Assembly (NCBI GenBank): GCA_900770205.1
Contig: CAAGJV010000123.1
Location: 1 to 37,030 of the forward strand
Length of the DNA stretch: 37,030 nucleotides
DNA from: Desulfovibrionaceae bacterium
GTDB lineage: Bacteria; Desulfobacterota; Desulfovibrionia; Desulfovibrionales; Desulfovibrionaceae
Direction of reading: 5' to 3'
Position 1 is the stretch's first letter. Every line of letters begins with the position of its first letter. A program made the translations under genes and the position numbers. Shown piece after piece: positions 23,967 to 31,859 of this stretch. Below the pieces are notes generated by a model. It made no database searches and was not told where the DNA came from. It worked only from the letters and a program-made list of their open reading frames with translations.

Positions 23967-25682
23967 TTACAGGAAAGGCTCCGTATCGTCAAGTATTATT
24001 TTTTCCTGCGCCATATTTTTCCGGGACTTTCTTTTTTTCTCAAATTCTTCCCATGTCTGAGAAGAGCGGACAAAGCGATCCCTGTCTTCAAAAATACGGC
24101 GTTCTATGGCTGCCGTGGCCTTCTCCAGACCGGTTCCCGTGAGTGCGGAAACGGCAATGGCCTCCGGGAAATCGAGAAGAAGGCTCACCCTCTCGCCAAC
24201 GGGAACGGCATCCCATTTGTTCAGCAGCGTCATGCGGGGGATACGCTGAAGCTCCATATCGGAAAGTACACGCTCCACGGCTTCCATCTGCTGTTCCCGT
24301 TCCGGGTGAGAGGCGTCCACCACATGGATAAGCAGGTCAGCCGCTTCCAGTTCTTCCAGCGTTGCCCGGAAGGCTTCCATCAACTCCTTCGGCAGAGAAC
24401 GGATGAAGCCTACGGTATCAGCCAGAACAAGCTCCCTTTCCCTGGGAAATCGCAGGCGGCGCGTTGTTGGGTCCAGCGTGGCAAAGAGCTTGTTTTCCGA
24501 AAGCACCTCTGCTTTTGTCAACGCATTGAGCAGCGTGGATTTGCCGGCATTGGTGTACCCCACAAGCGCCGCCAGAGGCAACCCCTGCCGCGCTCTTCGG
24601 GCCCGGGTATGGAATCGCTGCCGCCTCAGATCGTCCAGTTCCCTGCGTATGCGCGTTATCCTTTCACGGATGCGGCGCCTCTCCAGTTCCAGCTGTGTTT
24701 CGCCTCTGCCCTTGTTGCCGAAGATGCCTCCGGCAAGCCTGTCGAGAGAACGGTTCCTGCCGGCAAGCCTCGGCAGAGAATACTGCAACTGCGCCATTTC
24801 CACCTGAAGCTTTCCGGCCTTGGTTACCGCGTGCTGGGCAAAAATATCGAGAATGAGCTGCGTCCTGTCCATGACGCGGCGCTCCGTCTGCTCCGAAAGG
24901 CTGCTCAGCTGGGCAGGACTCAGCTCTCCATCGAAAACGATAAGGGATGCCTGCCCCTGCAGGGCAAGCACTTCCAGTTCCGCCAGCTTGCTTTTGCCAA
25001 GAATATGCCTGGGGTGTATCGCAGCTACGCGCTGAATCATGCTGCCCGTTACCTTCACTCCGGCCGTGCGTGCCAGCTCGGCAAGTTCGGCAAGATGCCT
25101 CTCCTGCACATGGCGGGGATCCAGAGAAACAGAAACCAGAACAGCTCGTTCGCCTTCTTCTTTTTCTCCGGTGCTTACTGCATCATCGAGCACGCGGCCA
25201 AACTCTTCTTCCAGAGCTTCGGCCTGCCGGGTGAAGTCTGTATCTACCCGATCCCACGGCAGCATTTCTCCGGCGGCATAGCCGGTATCATCGCTCCCAG
25301 GAGCAGGAGGAAGAAGATGCGCGCTCTGGAACATGGAAGGCGCGCCCCATTCGTCAACAGTAAGGACACTCACGGAATCAAGGCGCAAAAAAAGAAGATC
25401 CATCAGGTCTTCGTGGGAAAGACCTTCAGGGCCAAGATGCGTATGCAGAAGGCGCAGACCGCGCAAACGACCCGCGCCGGTTCTGGCATGATGAAGCGCA
25501 GGAATGAGTATGGATGAGGCATCTCCTACGATAACCATGCTCACCCTTCCCTGCCTGTCTATAGCGAGCCCTATCTGCCGGGAAATCAGCCGGGACAGCG
25601 CCGCAAGCTCTCTCGCCTGTTCAGGGCTGTACCCGCCCTGGGGAGAATAGCGGCGCTGCCCCAGCCTGGTGAGTGCCTTCAT
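23967..25682 (-). CDS. hflX: GTPase HflX
   Basis: HflX is a ribosome-binding GTPase that splits stalled 70S ribosomes, for example after heat stress. The 571-residue frame has the HflX N-terminal domain (GRVSMVIVGDASSILIP, RLLHTHL, then the GxSLIVFDGELSPAQLSSLSEQ region), an arginine-rich helix pair and the G domain: GYTNAGKST near residue 374, ADTVGFIRSLP, NKWD. The coordinates use the first ATG. However, in-frame codons upstream (25730-25683) encode ARVEGNIAGLKSSE, which matches the family's conserved GN-x-x-GLK start. The good GGAGGAG site (25741-25735) is 4 bases from an ATA codon at 25730, so the real start is probably non-AUG and the protein about 16 residues longer. It overlaps the IMP cyclohydrolase stop. 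Confidence 0.93.
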   Translation of the reverse strand: MKALTRLGQRRYSPQGGYSPEQARELAALSRLISRQIGLAIDRQGRVSMVIVGDASSILIPALHHARTGAGRLRGLRLLHTHLGPEGLSHEDLMDLLFLRLDSVSVLTVDEWGAPSMFQSAHLLPPAPGSDDTGYAAGEMLPWDRVDTDFTRQAEALEEEFGRVLDDAVSTGEKEEGERAVLVSVSLDPRHVQERHLAELAELARTAGVKVTGSMIQRVAAIHPRHILGKSKLAELEVLALQGQASLIVFDGELSPAQLSSLSEQTERRVMDRTQLILDIFAQHAVTKAGKLQVEMAQLQYSLPRLAGRNRSLDRLAGGIFGNKGRGETQLELERRRIRERITRIRRELDDLRRQRFHTRARRARQGLPLAALVGYTNAGKSTLLNALTKAEVLSENKLFATLDPTTRRLRFPRERELVLADTVGFIRSLPKELMEAFRATLEELEAADLLIHVVDASHPEREQQMEAVERVLSDMELQRIPRMTLLNKWDAVPVGERVSLLLDFPEAIAVSALTGTGLEKATAAIERRIFEDRDRFVRSSQTWEEFEKKRKSRKNMAQEKIILDDTEPFL

Positions 25683-25726
25683 CTCACTGCTCTTCAGGCC
25701 GGCGATATTGCCTTCAACCCGGGCAG

Positions 25727-26320
25727 CTATTGTACTCCTCCAGCCATCCAGGTGGCGATCATGTCATCATAGTTCGAGGTGGTACGGAAGGTAGCGGCCG
25801 CCATGCGGCGGCGGAATTCCATGCTCACGCCACCCTTTTCTATTTCTGCCATGGCCTCGGCATAGTAATCAGGAGAAGACAGCACAAGAATGCTGTTAAA
25901 ATTCTTGGAAGAAGCGCGCAGCAGGCACGGTCCGCCGATATCGATTTCTTCCACCATGGCCGCCGGGTCAAGATGCTTTTCCAGTGCAGACTTGAAGTCA
26001 TACAGGTTCACAACCACAAGATCGAACGGCTTGATATCGAACTCTTCCAGCGTTTTCATATGTTCCGGCACATCTTTATTGGCAAGAATGCCGCCGTGTA
26101 TGCGCGGATTAAGCGTTTTCACTCTGCCATTCAGGATTTCAGGAAATCCCGTGACATCGCTGACAGCCGTCACAGGAAGGCCCTGTTCCATCAGAAATTT
26201 CATAGTGCCGCCCGTAGAAACGAGTTCAACACCCTTTTTGTGAAGAAATGCGGCAAATTCCGCAAGCCCGTCCTTATGCGTCACGCTGAGAAGCGCACGC
26301 CTGATGGGAAGAAAATCCAT
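25727..26320 (-). CDS. Stand-alone IMP cyclohydrolase (N-terminal PurH domain)
   Basis: This 197-residue protein corresponds to the MGS-like IMP cyclohydrolase half of PurH, which closes FAICAR to IMP in the last purine step. Diagnostic segments are RALLSVTHKDGLAEFA, LVSTGGTMKFL, VTGFPEILNGRVKTLNPRIHGGIL, DLVVVNLYDF and IDIGGPCLLRASSKNF. The AICAR transformylase half (about 300 residues) is absent and the frame ends cleanly, so the transformylase must be encoded elsewhere. This split is consistent with Desulfovibrionaceae. It shares sequence with the hflX translation start and is probably upstream in the same transcript. The 290-base gap on its other side (26321-26610) must hold divergent promoters. 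I see no further feature there. Confidence 0.9.
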   Translation of the reverse strand: MDFLPIRRALLSVTHKDGLAEFAAFLHKKGVELVSTGGTMKFLMEQGLPVTAVSDVTGFPEILNGRVKTLNPRIHGGILANKDVPEHMKTLEEFDIKPFDLVVVNLYDFKSALEKHLDPAAMVEEIDIGGPCLLRASSKNFNSILVLSSPDYYAEAMAEIEKGGVSMEFRRRMAAATFRTTSNYDDMIATWMAGGVQ

Positions 26321-26610
26321 CGCAACCCCCTTTAATGATGTGGCCTCATACTGCCAGAGGCAACAGTAAATAGCAAGATTCTGAATCCATACGGAAATAC
26401 AGCAGCAACGTCTTTGCCCGAAGACTTTTCACCATACCTGCATTTTCAGCTGAAGAAGGGAAATTCCGTACCAGCTCGAAAAAAGATTGACACAAGCAAG
26501 CGCCAATGAAAACCTGTTCCAGACATTCTCTCTCCAAAATCAGCCTGAATTTTCAGAACCTCCCTTATACTTCCGGCAGACTGATATTTGCATCCATCAA
26601 GGAGAACTTC

Positions 26611-27186
26611 ATGACGGATTCCTTTTCCGACCTGTTTCTCGAAGCCATGCGCTATGAACACTGGCTGCGCTTTTATTTTCTCACCGATGAACAGCAAGAC
26701 TGCGCCGCTGAACCCCCGCAGTCCTCGCCTGAACGGGAACTTTCTATCGAAGAGAGGAATGCCATACTTTCCGTTCCGAAAGAAGCCGCAGAGCGTTCCC
26801 GCAGAGAAGAGCCGGCCCTTGCCGAAATGCTCGATGCTCTGCAGAACACGCCCGTTTCCATGGAGCACTCCAGAGACATCATTTTCGCCTGGCTGGGCAG
26901 AAAAACAGGAATCGCCCCGGGAAGCGCAGAATTTGAAAATCTCATGAATGCTCTTGCCGCCAATGAATCCTTCCGCCGTTCTCTCGATAATTTTCATGGA
27001 TGGGTGCAGGAACTAGCCAATAACGAACTTGATCTGAAGGGAAACGCCCTGCCGCCGGGAGCCCCCAGAGACGAATCCATCCCCTCCTTTGCAGAGTGGA
27101 ACAAAGCCTTTCTCTTCTGGTTCAGCATGCAGAAACCATTTGATATCAACATATTGACTAATACCCCTGCCAGAGAGAAAAATTAA
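26611..27186 (+). CDS. Uncharacterised protein, 191 residues
   Basis: I do not recognise a family. The product is soluble and mostly helical, has no signal peptide or membrane segment, and is rich in Glu, Ala and Leu. It contains an acidic, proline-containing stretch near residues 27-60 (CAAEPPQSSPERELSIEERNA) and a tryptophan-rich C-terminal half (FHGWVQELANNELDL, FAEWNKAFLFWFSMQKPFD). AAGGAG lies 6 bases before the ATG at 26611. Upstream in-frame codons reach 26506 without a ribosome site. Coding-type codon use and the ribosome site support a real gene. It precedes nifU by 123 bases on the same strand, but a functional link is not shown. Confidence 0.7.
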   Translation: MTDSFSDLFLEAMRYEHWLRFYFLTDEQQDCAAEPPQSSPERELSIEERNAILSVPKEAAERSRREEPALAEMLDALQNTPVSMEHSRDIIFAWLGRKTGIAPGSAEFENLMNALAANESFRRSLDNFHGWVQELANNELDLKGNALPPGAPRDESIPSFAEWNKAFLFWFSMQKPFDINILTNTPAREKN

Positions 27187-27309
27187 TCGACTTTTGAATG
27201 CCGCCGTTTCTGGACATTGCCTGTAAAGTGATTACTCTTCCCAAAGAACCCTATGATAGAAACACGAAGATTGCTGTATGCTTATCTTCGTACGACCAGG
27301 AGCACAATT

Positions 27310-28146
27310 ATGTGGGAATATACTGAAACTGTCCGCGATCACTTCCTGCACCCTCGCAATGCAGGCATCCTTGAAGACGCAAATGTCATTGGTGAAGCCG
27401 GAAGCCTTGCCTGCGGCGATGCTCTCAAGCTCATGCTGAAAGTGAACAACCAGGGCATTATCGAAGATGCCAAATTCCAGACCTTCGGCTGCGCCAGTGC
27501 CATTGCCTCCAGCTCCGCCCTTACGGAACTCATCAAGGGCAAGCACATGGACGAAGCCGCAAAGCTGACCAACAAGGAAATCGCCGACTATCTCGGCGGC
27601 CTTCCCAAAGAAAAGATGCACTGCTCCGTCATGGGGGAAGAGGCCCTGGAAGACGCCATCCGCCACTGGAAAGGCCTTCCTTCCAAAACGCATGAGGAAG
27701 AAGGCCGGCTCGTCTGCAAATGCTTCGGCGTGACCGATCTTCAGATCATCAAGGTCGCCAGGGAAAACAACCTTACCACGGTTGAAGAAGTCACCAATTT
27801 CATCAAGGCCGGCGGCGCATGCGGAAGCTGCAAGGATGACATCCAGTCCATTCTCGACAAGCTGCACGCCATGGAAAAGCCTCTCCAGGAGATACGCCCC
27901 GTCCCCCGTATGACCAACGTCCAGCGCATGCAGAAGGTCATGACCATCATTGCTGAAGACATTGCTCCCCGCCTTGCTCTCGATGGCGGAAGCATAGAAC
28001 TCATAGATGTTGATGGAACAACTGTGGTTGTTGCTCTTCGCGGAGCATGCTCCGGCTGCAGCGCCAGCCAGCTGACCTTGAAAAACCTGGTGGAAAAGAC
28101 GCTGCGCGAACAGGTCGATCCCGCCATCAATGTTGTGGAGGCATAA
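27310..28146 (+). CDS. nifU: Fe-S cluster scaffold protein NifU
   Basis: NifU assembles [2Fe-2S] and [4Fe-4S] clusters with sulfur from NifS. All three modules are present in 278 residues: an IscU-like N-terminal scaffold (HPRNAG, SLACGDALKL, TFGCASAIASSSALTE, HCSVMGEEAL), a central BFD-like permanent [2Fe-2S] domain (LVCKCFGV, AGGACGSCKDD) and a C-terminal Nfu domain (DGGSIELID, RGACSGCSASQLTLK). The start at 27310 has AGGAG 7 bases upstream. No nitrogenase genes are near, so this is a general Fe-S system, suited to an organism rich in Fe-S enzymes such as DsrAB. nifS starts 2 bases after its stop. Confidence 0.95.
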   Translation: MWEYTETVRDHFLHPRNAGILEDANVIGEAGSLACGDALKLMLKVNNQGIIEDAKFQTFGCASAIASSSALTELIKGKHMDEAAKLTNKEIADYLGGLPKEKMHCSVMGEEALEDAIRHWKGLPSKTHEEEGRLVCKCFGVTDLQIIKVARENNLTTVEEVTNFIKAGGACGSCKDDIQSILDKLHAMEKPLQEIRPVPRMTNVQRMQKVMTIIAEDIAPRLALDGGSIELIDVDGTTVVVALRGACSGCSASQLTLKNLVEKTLREQVDPAINVVEA

Positions 28147-28148
28147 CC

Positions 28149-29333
28149 ATGGCTGACCGCACCGATGTCATTTATCTCGATAACAACGCCACTTCCATGG
28201 TTGCCCCGGAAGTGGTGGAAGCTATGATGCCTGCATTCGGCCCTCTTTATGGCAACGCCTCCAGCATGCATACCTTCGGCGGACAGATGGGACATCACAT
28301 TCTCAAAGCGCGTGAACAGGTAGCCGGAATCCTCGGGGCCAGCCCAGAAGAGGTCATTTTCACCTCCTGCGGTTCGGAATCCGACAACACCGCATGGTAT
28401 TCCGCCACGGAAACGCAGCCGGAAAAACGCCATGTCATCACCACCAAGGTAGAGCACTCGGCCGTACTTGCCTATGCCCATTACCTTGAAGACAAAGGCT
28501 ATGAGGTAACAAGGCTCGGCGTGGATGACAAAGGCCGCCTGGATCTTGACGAACTCGAACGCTCCATCCGCCCTGATACGGCCCTAGTCTCCATGATGTA
28601 TGCCAACAACGAAACCGGCACTATCTTCCCCATTGCCGATGTGGCGAATATCGTGAAGTCGCACGGCGTTCAGCTGCATGTTGATGCTGTTCAGGCCGTT
28701 GGCAAGGAAGTTATCGATCTTGCCAGGCTCCCCATCGACTACCTTGCCCTTTCCGGCCATAAACTCCACGCACCCAAGGGCATAGGAGCGCTGTTCGTGC
28801 GCCGTGGAACACGCTTCCGCCCCTACCTCAAGGGCGGACATCAGGAACGTGGCCGCCGTGCCGGAACGGAAAACGTTCCCTATATCATCGGCCTCGGAAA
28901 AGCCTGCGAACTGGCTGCTGCAAATATTGAAAAGGAACGTACGCAGGTCTCCGCTCTACGCGACAAACTTCAGGCCGGCCTTCTTGCCGCCATTCCCCAC
29001 TGCAAAATCAATGGCGACCAGGAACACCGCCTGCCCAACACACTGAATATCTCCTTTGAAGGCGTTGAAGGCGAGGCGCTGCTGCTCCAGCTCGATCAAT
29101 ACGGCATATGCGCCAGCTCCGGTTCCGCCTGCACATCCGGCAGCCTCGAACCTTCTCATGTTCTCCGCGCCATGGGCGTTCCTTTCAACTATGCCCACGG
29201 ATCCATTCGTTTCAGCCTCAGCCGCTACAATACTGAGGCAGAAATCGATCATGTCATCGAAGTCATGCCGAAAATTGTCAGCGAACTTCGCGCCATATCG
29301 CCGTTCGCCGCCTTTCTGAGAACAGGAAAGTAA
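28149..29333 (+). CDS. nifS: Cysteine desulfurase NifS
   Basis: A PLP enzyme that takes sulfur from L-cysteine as a persulfide and passes it to NifU. The 394-residue protein opens with VIYLDNNATSMVAPEV. It has the PLP lysine K205 in LSGHKLHAPKG and the persulfide cysteine C328 in SSGSACTSGSLEPSHVL, the long loop of group I desulfurases. The ATG has TGGAGG 6 bases upstream, overlapping the end of nifU, so the pair is cotranscribed. A strong terminator follows. Confidence 0.96.
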   Translation: MADRTDVIYLDNNATSMVAPEVVEAMMPAFGPLYGNASSMHTFGGQMGHHILKAREQVAGILGASPEEVIFTSCGSESDNTAWYSATETQPEKRHVITTKVEHSAVLAYAHYLEDKGYEVTRLGVDDKGRLDLDELERSIRPDTALVSMMYANNETGTIFPIADVANIVKSHGVQLHVDAVQAVGKEVIDLARLPIDYLALSGHKLHAPKGIGALFVRRGTRFRPYLKGGHQERGRRAGTENVPYIIGLGKACELAAANIEKERTQVSALRDKLQAGLLAAIPHCKINGDQEHRLPNTLNISFEGVEGEALLLQLDQYGICASSGSACTSGSLEPSHVLRAMGVPFNYAHGSIRFSLSRYNTEAEIDHVIEVMPKIVSELRAISPFAAFLRTGK

Positions 29334-29355
29334 TTTTTACGAATCTGTATTTTCA

Positions 29356-29386
29356 GGCCGCCGGGCATATCGGCGGCCTTCTTTTA
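29356..29386 (+). terminator. Intrinsic terminator of nifUS
   Basis: A perfect 8-base stem (GGCCGCCG / CGGCGGCC) with a 7-base loop is followed by TTCTTTT, 22 bases after the nifS stop. It also lies beyond the end of the convergent lysO-like gene, but the tail on that strand is weak. Confidence 0.88.
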
Positions 29387-29406
29387 TTAAGGATGCTGCC
29401 ATTCTT

Positions 29407-30336
29407 TCAGCGACAGGCCATAAGGAAAGGAACGATAAACGGCACAAGCAGAGTAAGGCACATACCGGAAAAAACAGCCAGAACCGCACACCTTTCGCCG
29501 CTTGCCTTGGCAATTACAGGCAGGCAGGTATCCATAGCTGCAGCGCCGCCAGCAAGCACAGGCCCAAGCCGGCCTGTAAAACGCACAAGCAGCGGAGAAA
29601 CAACCAGCGCCAATGCCTCATGGATCATATTGGAAAGCAGAGTAATGGAACCAAGAACCGGGTCTCCCAGTCTTGTCATAATGACAGTTGCCAGGCTGTA
29701 GTAGCCAAAGCCAGCCCCCACAGCCAGTGCTTCCGGCAGGGCATAACTGAAAAATCGGGAAAGGATAGTCCAGGCTAGGGCGCTCCCCAAAAGCGTACCG
29801 GCAACAACCCCTAACGGAACAAGCACAATGCGGAACTTGAGTTCCCGAACGATACCAAGCGCCTTCAAATCGAAGCCGACAGACATCCCCGCCAGAAAAA
29901 GGAGCAGGAAAAGCACTCCTGTTACAGCATCAGCGGCAGCCATGTTCTGAGGAAGAATCCGTATCCAGCCAGTCGCTATGCCGGCAATAAAAAATCCCAG
30001 CGCCGCAAAGGATCCCAGGTCGACATTGTTCTTTCCGGTATGTTTTTCTCCTCTGGCCGCCGCGTATTCCGGGAATACATACTTCCCAAGGAGCCATGCC
30101 GCAAAAAAACACCCCGCTACGGAACATATACTTATGCATGCGGCATACATGCCGAAGCTTCTTATCTGGCTGATAAGCGCATCATCCGTACCTATGGAAA
30201 GGCCCAAGAGAAAAAGCATGATGCGGACCGTCCATGAAAGGGCGTTCATCACTGCGCCCACAACGAAAGACCGGTACCGGAACATCCAGCCTATGGGGAT
30301 CCCCCCGATGATGACCCCCACTTCTGCAAGCATCAT
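29407..30336 (-). CDS. LysO-type (YbjE/DUF340) lysine exporter family protein
   Basis: A 309-residue inner-membrane protein with about eight to ten hydrophobic segments. The repeats MLFLLGLSIGTDDALI and LFLLLFLAGMSVGFDLKAL and the segment LAVGAGFGYYSLATVIMTRLGDPVLGSITLLSNMIHEALALVVSPLL are diagnostic of the LysO family, which exports lysine and toxic analogues such as thialysine. A GGAGGG overlaps the region of two adjacent ATGs (30336 and 30333). The second has the better spacing. It lies 119 bases downstream of argC on the same strand, so an amino-acid context is plausible, but a shared transcript is uncertain. Confidence 0.85.
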   Translation of the reverse strand: MMLAEVGVIIGGIPIGWMFRYRSFVVGAVMNALSWTVRIMLFLLGLSIGTDDALISQIRSFGMYAACISICSVAGCFFAAWLLGKYVFPEYAAARGEKHTGKNNVDLGSFAALGFFIAGIATGWIRILPQNMAAADAVTGVLFLLLFLAGMSVGFDLKALGIVRELKFRIVLVPLGVVAGTLLGSALAWTILSRFFSYALPEALAVGAGFGYYSLATVIMTRLGDPVLGSITLLSNMIHEALALVVSPLLVRFTGRLGPVLAGGAAAMDTCLPVIAKASGERCAVLAVFSGMCLTLLVPFIVPFLMACR

Positions 30337-30455
30337 CCCTCCAGAATCAGAACTGTCGAACTTAAAAAGTGAAGGAACAGAATGGCCGTCGATTTTCCAC
30401 CAACGGCCATTCCCTGCCGTTAAACATATCCTGAAAAGGACTGTTCAGAGCCTTT

Positions 30456-31502
30456 CTACGGAACAAGGGGAGCGAAGCAAAGTCCTGTGTCGGCAGGCAA
30501 TCCAAACATGAGATTGGCATTGGCTACGGCCTGTCCAGACGCGCCCCTGCAAAGGTTGTCTATGGCGGAAGTAACAATGAGCCGTCCAGTTCTCTCATCG
30601 ACGCAAACGGCTATGTCGCAGAACATGGTGCCGCGCACGTTGCGTGTCTCCGGTAGTTTCCCTGCAGGAAGCACTCTCACCCATCGGCTGTCTTTCCAGA
30701 AATCCTCATACATGGCCTGCACATCGGCCTGAGTAATGCGGGCTGCCAGCTTCGTATAGATCGTTGCAAGAATACCCCGGCTGATGGGAAGAAGATGGGG
30801 ATTGAAAGAAACGGTCACGTCTGTTCCTGCGGCCACAGAAAGCTCCTGCTCTATTTCCGGGGTATGACGGTGCTTTCCGGCAATATTATAGGGACGGAAA
30901 GAATCAGCCACCTCACAGAACAGAGAACCAACAGCGGCCTTGCGCCCAGCCCCAGTCGTTCCAGATTTGGCATCGATGATGATATCATCGGTATTGATAA
31001 TGCCGTTTTTAAGCGCCGCGTACAGCCCAAGAATAGATGCTGTAGGGTAGCATCCGGGGTTTGCTACAAGGCGGGCCTGCCGGATTTTATCTCCGTAAAT
31101 TTCAGGAAGGCCGTATACGGCATGTGCAAGGTAAGCCTTGCGCGTATGTTCCTTATACCATGCCTCATAAGTCTGTGCATCGCGAAGGCGAAAATCCGCC
31201 GAAAGGTCAACTACTCTTGCCCCGGCATCGTACAGATCAGCCCCTGTTTCCATAGCCACTCCATGGGGAACAGCGAGAAAAACAACATCGCATGTTTTTG
31301 CAAGAACATTGGTATCCGGCTCCATAAGCGTTACTTCCGCCCCGGGAAGCCCCTGAAGAAATGGGTATACCTCATCCAGCCGCCGGCCGGCATCCTGCCG
31401 GGATGTTGCCGCGTTCAGCTTTATGGAAGGGTGAGACGCAAGGATACGGGCGAGCTCCATTCCTGTATATCCGGTGACACCAACAAGGCCGGCTTTCAGC
31501 AT
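30456..31502 (-). CDS. argC: N-acetyl-gamma-glutamyl-phosphate reductase ArgC
   Basis: Reduces N-acetylglutamyl phosphate to the semialdehyde with NADPH in arginine synthesis. The 348-residue protein has the N-terminal Rossmann motif VGVTGYTGMELARIL, LAVPHGVAM, the catalytic cysteine in ANPGCYPTAS (about residue 150), and SGTTGAGRKA and KHRHTPEIEQEL further on. CTGGAG lies 6 bases before the ATG. A strong terminator ends only about 12 bases before this start, so its promoter or readthrough mechanism is not obvious. No other arg genes are in the window. Confidence 0.96.
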   Translation of the reverse strand: MLKAGLVGVTGYTGMELARILASHPSIKLNAATSRQDAGRRLDEVYPFLQGLPGAEVTLMEPDTNVLAKTCDVVFLAVPHGVAMETGADLYDAGARVVDLSADFRLRDAQTYEAWYKEHTRKAYLAHAVYGLPEIYGDKIRQARLVANPGCYPTASILGLYAALKNGIINTDDIIIDAKSGTTGAGRKAAVGSLFCEVADSFRPYNIAGKHRHTPEIEQELSVAAGTDVTVSFNPHLLPISRGILATIYTKLAARITQADVQAMYEDFWKDSRWVRVLPAGKLPETRNVRGTMFCDIAVCVDERTGRLIVTSAIDNLCRGASGQAVANANLMFGLPADTGLCFAPLVP

Positions 31503-31513
31503 GGCATACTCCA

Positions 31514-31537
31514 GAAAAAAGGCCGGATGCCCGGCCT
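31514..31537 (-). terminator. Intrinsic terminator after the DUF1844 gene, abutting argC
   Basis: A 7-base stem (AGGCCGG / CCGGCCT, 4-base loop) is followed on the minus strand by TTTTTT. It lies 23 bases past the DUF1844 stop and ends immediately before the argC ribosome site. Confidence 0.8.
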
Positions 31538-31560
31538 GTTATTTGTGATGAGGCGAGAAC

Positions 31561-31830
31561 TCAGGAATTGGCAACGAACTTCATGCGCAGTTCATAGAGA
31601 ACATCACGCATAAGCTTTTCTTCATCGGCTGTCAGCCCATTTCGCGTCTTATCTCTGAGCATAGTAAGAACATCTATGGAATTGCGGGCCAATGCTTCAT
31701 TGCGGGCCGTCTTTCCTGTTTCCGGATCGGGTACCTCTCCAAGATGGACGAGGGCCGAAGAAGCAAGCGACAGAACAAACGTTGAAAAGGTCACTTCCGG
31801 CAGCATAACGGAATCATCGTTCTCTGGCAT
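31561..31830 (-). CDS. DUF1844 domain protein
   Basis: An 89-residue cytoplasmic protein matching DUF1844 over its whole length: LPEVTFSTFVLSLASSALVHLGEVPDPETGKTARN, then ARNSIDVLTMLRDKTRNGLTADEEKLMRDVLYELRMKF. The function of the family is unknown. It starts 29 bases after the exported FG-GAP protein on the same strand, so the two are probably cotranscribed, and a terminator follows. Confidence 0.88.
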   Translation of the reverse strand: MPENDDSVMLPEVTFSTFVLSLASSALVHLGEVPDPETGKTARNEALARNSIDVLTMLRDKTRNGLTADEEKLMRDVLYELRMKFVANS

Positions 31831-31859
31831 AATAACTTCCCCCGATATGGTAAAAACGG

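Noticed and set aside
30381..30411. Hairpin AATGGCCGT/ACGGCCATT between argC and the lysO-like gene
   Set aside because: The 9-base stem is real, but its loop is 13 bases and no T-run follows on either strand, so I do not call it a terminator.
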